NCBI GenBank assembly: GCA_910586715.1
Contig: CAJUJG010000009.1
Coordinates: 3,698 to 55,257, forward strand
DNA length: 51,560 nucleotides
DNA from: an uncultured Lachnospiraceae bacterium
GTDB taxonomy: Bacteria; Bacillota; Clostridia; Lachnospirales; Lachnospiraceae
Reading direction: 5' to 3'
Shown here: positions 45,908 through 51,560 of the stretch, one piece after another
Layout of the letters: each line of letters starts with the position of its first letter
Position numbering within the stretch: the first letter of the stretch is position 1
The notes under the pieces: generated by a model
Databases searched by the model: none
Seen by the model: only the letters and a program-made list of their open reading frames with translations
Told to the model about the DNA's origin: nothing
Translations under genes and position numbers: made by a program

Positions 45908-46261
45908 TCAAAAGACATTATCCGTCAATGTCTTAATTACCTCAGAGTTTGTTGGTCTGACATTCCTGTCAACAAACAAGTCTCCAAATATTAGCACAAG
46001 CGTATCACAGTTGCCTTTCAGCCATGCCGTTTCAATCGCACATCTGATGGCTCGTTCTACTTGTTTGTCTGTTGTTTCAAAGCGTTTTGCAACCTCCGGA
46101 TAAAGATGCTTTGTAACCGATTTTAGCATTTCAGGTTCTTTACGGGAAATCCACACTGCTTCCCGCAAATACCGATATCCCCTCTGTCTTGGTTGAAATC
46201 CTGCACAAAGCAACAAATATGTAGTCCTTTTTAGTGCTCTCAATCTCGGGCCATCTTCCAT
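45908..46261 (-). CDS. Stand-alone Spo0A C-terminal-type DNA-binding protein
   Basis: A 117-residue protein whose residues 14-117 match the Spo0A C-terminal effector domain almost end to end. GYRYLREAV (28-36), SVTKHLYPEVAKRFETTDKQVERAIR (48-73, the helix-turn-helix), the IETAW segment, and RPTNSEVI (102-109) near the end are all landmarks. The N-terminal receiver domain of Spo0A is absent, so it cannot be phosphorylated in the usual way. It probably binds DNA, possibly at 0A-box-like sites, and controls this locus. The start at 46261 has AGGTGAGG upstream. It lies between fcl and a GT2, within the operon. Confidence 0.82.
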   Translation of the reverse strand: MEDGPRLRALKRTTYLLLCAGFQPRQRGYRYLREAVWISRKEPEMLKSVTKHLYPEVAKRFETTDKQVERAIRCAIETAWLKGNCDTLVLIFGDLFVDRNVRPTNSEVIKTLTDNVF

Positions 46262-46296
46262 TCCCGCCAACCTCACCTTTCCGAAACGCTCGGTTA

Positions 46297-47238
46297 CTAC
46301 AATCTGGCTGCCTGAACATTCTCCTTAAACCAATCATAAGCAAGCTGTACGCCTTCCTCCAGCTCAACCTTATGTGTCCAACCTAAATTATGAAGTTTTG
46401 TAACGTCTGTAAGCTTTCTTGGGGTACCATCAGGCATTTCACTGTTCCAAACAATCTCACCATCATATCCCACCACGCGTTTCACCGTATCTGCAAGCTC
46501 CCTAATCGTAATTTCCTTTCCCGTACCAATATTGACATGCTGTTCACCATTGTAATTTTCCAACAGAAAGATACACGCATCCGCCATATCATCCACATAC
46601 AGAAACTCCCGAAGCGGTGTCCCGGTTCCCCAAAGCTCCACACTCTTATTCCCGTTAACCCTCGCGTCATGAAATTTCCGAATCATTGCAGGCATCACAT
46701 GTGATTCCTGTAAGTCATAATTATCATATGGTCCATAAAGATTTGTCGGCATACAGCTGATGAAATCATCGCCATACTGCCTCTTATAAAATTTACACAT
46801 TTCAAGCCCTGCAATTTTTGCAATGGCGTATGCTTCGTTTGTTTCCTCAAGCGGTCCCGTAAGCAATGCATCCTCCGTTATCGGCTGCGGCGCCATTTTG
46901 GGATAAATACAGGTACTTCCCAAAAACAAAAGTTTTTTTACCTGATAATCATGGCAGCACTGGATTACATTGCATTGTATCTGCATATTTTCATAGGCAA
47001 ATACTGCGGGTGTTGTGTTATTCGCATTGATTCCTCCCACCTTCGCAGCAGCAAGGACAACCACATCCGGTCTCTCATTCTCAAAAAATTCCTTTACCTG
47101 CTGCTGATTTGTGAGGTTTAATTCCTTATGCGTTCTTCCTATAATATTCGTATAGCCTTTTGATTGCAAACTTCTTACAATGGCAGAGCCTACAAGCCCT
47201 CTATGCCCTGCCACATAAATCTTATCTGACTTATTCAT
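46297..47238 (-). CDS. fcl: GDP-L-fucose synthase
   Basis: A 313-residue SDR enzyme (also called WcaG) that epimerises and reduces GDP-4-keto-6-deoxymannose to GDP-L-fucose. NADP-binding GHRGLVGSA spans residues 11-19, the SSC-like GSTCIYP at 107-113, and the catalytic Tyr137/Lys141 stand in YAIAK. The start at 47238 has GGAGGGAG and overlaps the gmd stop by eight bases, so both steps are made together. Some bacteria use such pairs for GDP-colitose or related sugars, but no extra enzymes for those are here. Confidence 0.93.
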   Translation of the reverse strand: MNKSDKIYVAGHRGLVGSAIVRSLQSKGYTNIIGRTHKELNLTNQQQVKEFFENERPDVVVLAAAKVGGINANNTTPAVFAYENMQIQCNVIQCCHDYQVKKLLFLGSTCIYPKMAPQPITEDALLTGPLEETNEAYAIAKIAGLEMCKFYKRQYGDDFISCMPTNLYGPYDNYDLQESHVMPAMIRKFHDARVNGNKSVELWGTGTPLREFLYVDDMADACIFLLENYNGEQHVNIGTGKEITIRELADTVKRVVGYDGEIVWNSEMPDGTPRKLTDVTKLHNLGWTHKVELEEGVQLAYDWFKENVQAARL

Positions 47239-48316
47239 TGCTCCCTCCACTTTGTCTTGAATTCCGATACGCCTCACAGGACATTCCTGCAATCTCCTTT
47301 AAATCAAAATCCATCATCATTGCGACAAGCCCCTTGAAATCAATTTTTCGCTTCCATCCAAGCTCTTTTTCCGCTTTTGCCGGATTTCCCCATAAAAATT
47401 CTACCTCAGCGGGACGGTAAAACTCCGGATTCACATCTACCAAAAGCGTTCCTGTCTCATTATCATAGCCTTTCTCATTCACACCTTCGCCTTCCCAGCG
47501 AATCTGAATTCCAAGCTCCGCAAAAGCCGCTTCAACGAATTCCCTGACAGTATGCGTCTCATTCGTGGCAAGCACATAATCTCCAGGCGCCTTCTGTTGA
47601 AGCATCAGCCACATTCCCTCTACATAATCGCCGGCATATCCCCAATCTCTCTTGGCATTCATATTCCCAAGAGAAAGCTTGTCCTGTTTTCCTGCAATAA
47701 TACTTGCAATAGCAAGCGTTATTTTTCTTGTCACAAAATTCTCACCGCGTCTAGGCGACTCGTGATTAAACAAAATACCATTGCAGGCAAACATATTATA
47801 CGACTCCCTATAATTTACGGTAATCCAATATGAATAGAGTTTTGCCACACCATACGGGCTCTTTGGATAAAAGGGCGTCGCCTCGCTCTGCGGTGCAGTT
47901 TCAGGGAGTCCGCCAAACAATTCCGAAGTTGATGCCTGATAATAACGGCAGTTTCCACCGTTTACTCGGATTGCCTCCAACAGCTTCAACGTGCTCACAC
48001 CCGTAGCGTCCGCCGTATACTCCGGCACTTCAAAAGACACACCGACATGGGACTGTGCTGCAAGATTATAAACCTCTGTCGGTCTTATTTCCGCCACAAT
48101 CCTCATTAAATTAGAAGAATCTGTCGTATCCGCAAAATGCAGGAAAAACTTAACCTTATAATAATCCGAATTAATTAAATGATCAATTCTCATTGTATTC
48201 GAGATACTATGGCGGCGTATCAATCCGTGAACCTCGTATCCTTTTTCAAGCAAAAATTCCGCAAGGTATGAACCATCCTGACCTGTTATTCCGGTTATTA
48301 AAGCAATATTATTCAT
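47231..48316 (-). CDS. gmd: GDP-mannose 4,6-dehydratase
   Basis: A 361-residue SDR dehydratase, first step from GDP-mannose to GDP-fucose. TGITGQDGSYLAEFLL lies at residues 8-23, ASTSELFG at 128-135 and Tyr155/Lys159 in SPYGVAK; NHESPRRGENFVTRK is the GMD-specific substrate loop. The ATG at 48316 is the first plausible ATG, though AAGGAG is 13 bases away; a TTG eight codons upstream is the alternative. A 94-base gap with a weak hairpin separates it from rmlD. Confidence 0.93.
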   Translation of the reverse strand: MNNIALITGITGQDGSYLAEFLLEKGYEVHGLIRRHSISNTMRIDHLINSDYYKVKFFLHFADTTDSSNLMRIVAEIRPTEVYNLAAQSHVGVSFEVPEYTADATGVSTLKLLEAIRVNGGNCRYYQASTSELFGGLPETAPQSEATPFYPKSPYGVAKLYSYWITVNYRESYNMFACNGILFNHESPRRGENFVTRKITLAIASIIAGKQDKLSLGNMNAKRDWGYAGDYVEGMWLMLQQKAPGDYVLATNETHTVREFVEAAFAELGIQIRWEGEGVNEKGYDNETGTLLVDVNPEFYRPAEVEFLWGNPAKAEKELGWKRKIDFKGLVAMMMDFDLKEIAGMSCEAYRNSRQSGGSNE

Positions 48317-48350
48317 TTTGATAATTGAACTCCTTTCCAAAAACCTGATT

Positions 48351-48381
48351 TAAAAGCTACAGGATACGACTCCTTCTAGCT
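48351..48381 (-). terminator. Weak hairpin followed by short T run between rmlD and gmd
   Basis: Stem bases 48355-48359 pair with 48377-48381 and 48361-48364 with 48371-48374, with a 6-base loop. On the minus strand the stem is followed by TTTTAAAT. It is a poor terminator but could act as an attenuator inside the operon. Confidence 0.3.
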
Positions 48382-48410
48382 ATTTTTATTCCACTTTCTT
48401 TACCAACATC

Positions 48411-49268
48411 TTACATGTTCTGAATATATTCTGCAATGGCTTTTTCCCAATTTGCAAACATATGATTTGTTGTAAGCTTCAACATATAATTTTCCAACAC
48501 AGAATAATATGGTCTCGGTGCAACAATCCCCGTCGTATTCTTCTCATACTCCTCGCTTGTCACCGTGATAACCTCTGTCTGCTTCCCCGCAAGCCGATAA
48601 ATCTCACGCGTAAAATCCGCCCAATTCGTAATCCCCTCACAGGTACCATGAAACAATCCGAAATTGTCTGTCGGCAAAAGAAATGCAATCGCTTTTGCAA
48701 GCTCACTGGCGCTTGTGGGCGAACCAAACTGGTCTCCGACTACCGTTACCTGCTTATGTGTCTCAGATAGTCCAAGCATTGTCTTTACAAAATTTTTCCC
48801 GTCACCGTACAGCCACGCCGTACGCACAATAAAATAATCCTTTGCAAATTCCTTAACAAAGTTCTCACCTGCAAGTTTTGTCTTTCCATAGACAGATTCG
48901 GGGGTTGTTTTGTCAAATTCTGTATACGGAACAGAGGCATGTCCATCAAATACATAATCCGTCGAAACATGCATCAGCTTTGCGCCTGCCCGCGTTGCAG
49001 CAATGCTTAAATTTCTTGGACCGATTGCATTAATACGATAGGCATTATCTGCATCCGTCTCACAGCCGTTTACATTTGTATACGCCGCACAATTTATAAC
49101 CGCATACGGCTTTACGGCGTCCACATATTTTAAAACAGCATCAACATCCGTGATGTCCAAGTCATTTATATCCGTATTGATACACTCATATTCACTGCTG
49201 CTATCATATACCTTATTTATTGCCCTGCCAAGCTGACCGTTTGCACCTGTCACAATCAATTTTTTCAT
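48411..49268 (-). CDS. rmlD: dTDP-4-dehydrorhamnose reductase
   Basis: A 285-residue SDR enzyme (RfbD) giving dTDP-L-rhamnose. TGANGQLGRA lies at residues 7-16, the characteristic STDYVFDG at 102-109, and Tyr127/Lys131 in VYGKTKLAGE. HGTCEG and the C-terminal RPYYSVLEN are also RmlD features. The start at 49268 has AGGAGGG. It is the first gene of the glycan locus, just past the HPr terminator. rmlA, rmlB and rmlC, which it needs, are not in the window, so they must lie elsewhere. Confidence 0.9.
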   Translation of the reverse strand: MKKLIVTGANGQLGRAINKVYDSSSEYECINTDINDLDITDVDAVLKYVDAVKPYAVINCAAYTNVNGCETDADNAYRINAIGPRNLSIAATRAGAKLMHVSTDYVFDGHASVPYTEFDKTTPESVYGKTKLAGENFVKEFAKDYFIVRTAWLYGDGKNFVKTMLGLSETHKQVTVVGDQFGSPTSASELAKAIAFLLPTDNFGLFHGTCEGITNWADFTREIYRLAGKQTEVITVTSEEYEKNTTGIVAPRPYYSVLENYMLKLTTNHMFANWEKAIAEYIQNM

Positions 49269-49308
49269 CAATGACCCTCCTAATCCTACTTTCCCTATTT
49301 TTCGTCTT

Positions 49309-49314
49309 TTTATA
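49309..49314 (-). promoter_or_regulatory. Possible -10 box of the locus promoter upstream of rmlD
   Basis: In the AT-rich 138-base gap between the HPr gene and rmlD, the minus strand shows TATAAA preceded by CTG about 40 bases before the rmlD start. I cannot find a convincing -35 hexamer at 16-18 bases, so the promoter is uncertain or depends on an activator. Confidence 0.25.
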
Positions 49315-49370
49315 CAGAATATGCTAACAGATACCTTAATTGAGTTAAAAATTCCCAAAAAGATTCAACG

Positions 49371-49404
49371 TCAAAATAGCCCGAACCTTTTCATTCGGGC
49401 TATT
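49371..49404 (-). terminator. Rho-independent terminator after the HPr gene
   Basis: Perfect 11-base arms at 49375-49385 and 49394-49404 with an 8-base loop, GC-rich in the middle, followed on the minus strand by TTTT. It starts right after the HPr stop codon and separates the glmM operon from the glycan locus. Confidence 0.88.
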
Positions 49405-49406
49405 AT

Positions 49407-49670
49407 TTATTCACCAAGTCCGTCTTCAATCACCTTAACGACCGCCGCTAAAGCTTGTTCTTCATCCTCACCTTCGCAAAAAACTTCAATTTCATCGCCA
49501 TTCTTTACGCATGCTCCAAGAACCCCAAGTACACTTTTTGCATTCGCTGTGCTCTCACGGAATTTAAAGGTTACCATCGCTTTAAACTGCATCGCTTCTT
49601 TGCAAAGAATTCCTGCCGGACGCAGATGTAGGCCTGTTGGATTGTTAATGACCACCTTACGACTTACCAT
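49407..49670 (-). CDS. ptsH: HPr-family phosphocarrier protein
   Basis: An 87-residue HPr. The phospho-accepting His15 is in TGLHLRPAG, and Ser46, the HPr-kinase site, is in NAKSVLGVL. EIEVFCEGEDEEQAL completes the usual fold. HPr takes phosphate from enzyme I for sugar uptake, and the Ser46-phosphate form signals carbon status to CcpA in Firmicutes. Start at 49670 with AGGAGGG. It follows glmM after 41 bases and is not linked to an enzyme I gene, so it may be a second HPr or Crh-like regulator, though His15 is intact. Confidence 0.9.
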   Translation of the reverse strand: MVSRKVVINNPTGLHLRPAGILCKEAMQFKAMVTFKFRESTANAKSVLGVLGACVKNGDEIEVFCEGEDEEQALAAVVKVIEDGLGE

Positions 49671-49711
49671 AAAATCCCTCCTATCATTTGCCATTCACAA
49701 GTTATCAGTTA

Positions 49712-51061
49712 TCAGAACATCACATTTTGAATCAGCTCTGCCAAATCCTTTGCTTCCTTTTCAATCATCACCTGATCCTTTCCCTCTATCATTACACGGA
49801 TAAGCGGTTCTGTTCCAGAAGGTCTGATCAGAACTCTTCCTTCCCCCTCAAACTTTGCATTTACACGCGCTATTGCCTCCGCAATCTCCGTGTATTCCAT
49901 ATAACTGTCTTTCTTATGATTTGGCACTCTTGCTCCGACAAGCGCCTGCGGAAGCACTGTCATAATCGATGCCAGCTCAGAAAGCGGTTTCCCTGTCTCC
50001 ACTATTACCTGTAAAAGATGTAATGCACTCAGCAGACCGTCTCCCGTAGTATTCTCGTCAAGGAAAATAATATGCCCTGACTGTTCACCACCAAGATTTG
50101 CACCAATCTCCTGCATCCGCTCAAGCACATAGCGGTCTCCGACTTTGGTCTGTTCTATCTTAATTCCATTTTCTTTTCCCATCATAAAAAATCCAAGGTT
50201 ACTCATTACAGTCGCTACAATTGTATTATCCTTAAGTTCTCCCTTAGACTTCATATGGCTGCCGACAATTGCCATAATCTCGTCACCATCTACCCGCTTT
50301 CCGTTTTCATCCACGGCAAGCAGTCTGTCTGCATCCCCGTCAAACGCAAGCCCAACAGCCGCTTTCTCATACACTACGCGTGCCTGAAGCTCTCCCATAT
50401 GTGTTGAACCGCAATTCGCATTGATATTTGTTCCATCAGGGTTATTATGAATGGCAACAACTTCTGCACCAAGCTCTTTAAGCGTTTCTACTGACGTATA
50501 GTATGATGCACCCTCTGCACAGTCAACTACAATTTTCATTCCCTTTAAATCAACAGGCACCGCCTGCACGGAATGATTAATGTATTCCTCTTTTGCGTCT
50601 GTACGGTATTTTACTTTCCCTACACTGGGACCTGTAGGAAACTGAACATCCTTCATGCCGCTGCGGATCAGCGCCTCAATCTCATCTTCAAGCGCATCCG
50701 GAAGCTTAAAACCGTTTCCGTCAAAAAACTTAATTCCATTAAACTCAACCGGATTGTGTGAAGCTGAAATCACTACCCCTGCATCTACCCTGTATTTCTT
50801 TGTGAGATATGCAATCGCCGGCGTCGGAATTACGCCTACATAAACCACGTTCGCTCCTACCGAGCATGCACCTGCCATTAAAGCATTTGCAAGCATATCA
50901 CCCGATATACGAGTATCGCACCCCACCATAATTGTAGGCTTATGCGCCTTCTCCTTAGACAGCACATATGCTCCCGCCTGACCAAGCTGCATTGCCAGCA
51001 TTGGAGTTAATTCATCATTCGCTACACCTCTTACACCATCTGTTCCAAAAAGCCTTGCCAT
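49712..51061 (-). CDS. glmM: Phosphoglucosamine mutase
   Basis: A 449-residue enzyme that interconverts glucosamine-6-phosphate and glucosamine-1-phosphate on the way to UDP-GlcNAc. FGTDGVRG lies at residues 5-12, the phosphoserine Ser101 in ISASHNP, metal-binding DGDADR in the middle, and the phosphate-binding RPSGTEPLIRVM near the C-terminus. I use the ATG at 51061, which gives the usual MARLFGTDG start; the ATG at 51073 is also possible. It follows the cdaR gene, a common Firmicute arrangement, and feeds the UDP-GlcNAc on which much of the locus depends. Confidence 0.94.
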   Translation of the reverse strand: MARLFGTDGVRGVANDELTPMLAMQLGQAGAYVLSKEKAHKPTIMVGCDTRISGDMLANALMAGACSVGANVVYVGVIPTPAIAYLTKKYRVDAGVVISASHNPVEFNGIKFFDGNGFKLPDALEDEIEALIRSGMKDVQFPTGPSVGKVKYRTDAKEEYINHSVQAVPVDLKGMKIVVDCAEGASYYTSVETLKELGAEVVAIHNNPDGTNINANCGSTHMGELQARVVYEKAAVGLAFDGDADRLLAVDENGKRVDGDEIMAIVGSHMKSKGELKDNTIVATVMSNLGFFMMGKENGIKIEQTKVGDRYVLERMQEIGANLGGEQSGHIIFLDENTTGDGLLSALHLLQVIVETGKPLSELASIMTVLPQALVGARVPNHKKDSYMEYTEIAEAIARVNAKFEGEGRVLIRPSGTEPLIRVMIEGKDQVMIEKEAKDLAELIQNVMF

Positions 51062-51093
51062 TTCTATAACCATACTCCTTTCATTAACTCACA

Positions 51094-51560
51094 CTATTCA
51101 TTCGCTTCACTGCTCGTTTGCTCAGAACTGCTTTCATCTTCCCTATCACTCAATACTACTGTAAGCACATACGTATTCTCTGTCCGTACCTTCAAAGTTT
51201 CAGGTATTTTAAAGTCGAACACAATTTCTCCTGTGTAACTGCCCGAATGCCATTCCTCCATGTTAAGACTCTCAAACACCTTATCCATGTCTACCACTCC
51301 AATGACATTCTCCTCATCAACTGCTTCAACAGCCTCCTTTGTTCCTGAAATCCGAACCTTAAACTGCACATTGTCCCTGTCAGCAAACTCGCTGATTGCT
51401 GTATCAAAATTCTCTGGTTTTTCATGTTTTCCAAAGCCCACCGCAAAATTTCTTGCCGGTATTGACAGTTCTTTCACCTCAATTGGCTCAATTTCAATCT
51501 TGACGTTCACATTCCCGCTAAATCCATTATCCGCAAGCTGTGTCCCGGATGGCAGATATT
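51094..51560 (-). CDS. cdaR: YbbR-domain protein CdaR, C-terminal part
   Basis: The last 154 residues of a protein that enters from the high end of the window. It shows one complete YbbR-like repeat (LPSGTQLADNGFSGNVNVKI, then the beta strands to KVRISGTKEAVEAV) and a Ser/Glu-rich tail. CdaR regulates the c-di-AMP synthase CdaA and usually lies in a cdaA-cdaR-glmM operon; glmM follows here after 32 bases. A GTG at 51510 is in frame but is internal, because the reading frame stays open to the window edge. Confidence 0.82.
   Translation of the reverse strand, partial: YLPSGTQLADNGFSGNVNVKIEIEPIEVKELSIPARNFAVGFGKHEKPENFDTAISEFADRDNVQFKVRISGTKEAVEAVDEENVIGVVDMDKVFESLNMEEWHSGSYTGEIVFDFKIPETLKVRTENTYVLTVVLSDREDESSSEQTSSEANE

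Noticed and set aside
46140..46367. A 75-codon minus-strand frame overlapping the fcl end and the Spo0A-domain gene
   Set aside because: It is the wrong frame for both genes, which have clear family matches.
49321..49803. A 160-codon plus-strand frame across the HPr gene and terminator
   Set aside because: Antisense to HPr and glmM ends and composed mainly of Ser, Pro and Leu; HPr has intact active-site residues in the other strand.
1..51560. tRNA, rRNA, CRISPR array, transposase, integrase or attachment sites
   Set aside because: No transposase or integrase motif, regular spacer-repeat array or tRNA-like cloverleaf was seen on either strand by eye.

Overview
The window looks like a low-to-mid GC Firmicute, most likely a spore-former of the Lachnospiraceae or a close relative. 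This rests on AGGAGG-type ribosome binding sites, sigma-A-like promoters, a cdaR-glmM gene pair, a Ser46-type HPr, a Spo0A-type DNA-binding domain and an EpsG-type polymerase. The taxonomic call is inference from gene content. Every gene I accept lies on the minus strand, so transcription runs from high to low coordinates.

The right end (51560-49407) is housekeeping: the end of cdaR, then glmM and an HPr gene, closed by a strong hairpin terminator. From 49268 down to 1 the window is one very large surface-glycan locus with few gaps and many 4-base stop/start overlaps. No gene-free stretch exceeds 300 bases.

Block A (49268-32548): rmlD, gmd and fcl (dTDP-rhamnose reductase, GDP-fucose synthesis), a small protein that is only a Spo0A C-terminal DNA-binding domain, a DPM1-like GT2, another GT2, a WbaP-like initiating sugar-phosphate transferase, a Wzz-like protein with a degenerate tyrosine-kinase domain, GT2s and GT4s, an EpsG-like polymerase, a sialyltransferase-like protein and a PglK-like ABC flippase.

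Block B (32528-25075): a clear promoter, then a full pseudaminic acid pathway in the order pseB, pseC, pseF, pseI, pseH, formyltransferase, PIG-L deacetylase, pseG. The two genes before pseG are extra and suggest an altered N-acyl group.

Block C (25047-14944): an acyltransferase-3 protein, two large polytopic proteins, a WecE-type transaminase, a GNAT, a second DPM1-like GT2 and an O-antigen ligase/polymerase-like protein.

Block D (14947-6577): a bacillosamine-type module (PglF-, PglE- and PglC-like) in which an ATP-grasp enzyme sits where an acetyltransferase would be expected, then a PglA-like GT4 and a TviB/WbpP-like pair that would make UDP-GalNAcA.

Block E (6550-1): a NodB-like deacetylase, a membrane protein, three GT4s and the start of an asparagine synthetase.

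Together the genes would make several activated sugars (dTDP-Rha, dTDP-Fuc4N, GDP-Fuc, CMP-Pse, a UDP-4-amino-trideoxy sugar, UDP-GalNAcA). These would be built on undecaprenyl phosphate by two different initiating enzymes, flipped probably by the ABC protein since no Wzx is seen, then polymerised and decorated outside the cell. Palindromic hairpin arrays occupy several of the few gaps in this otherwise packed locus.
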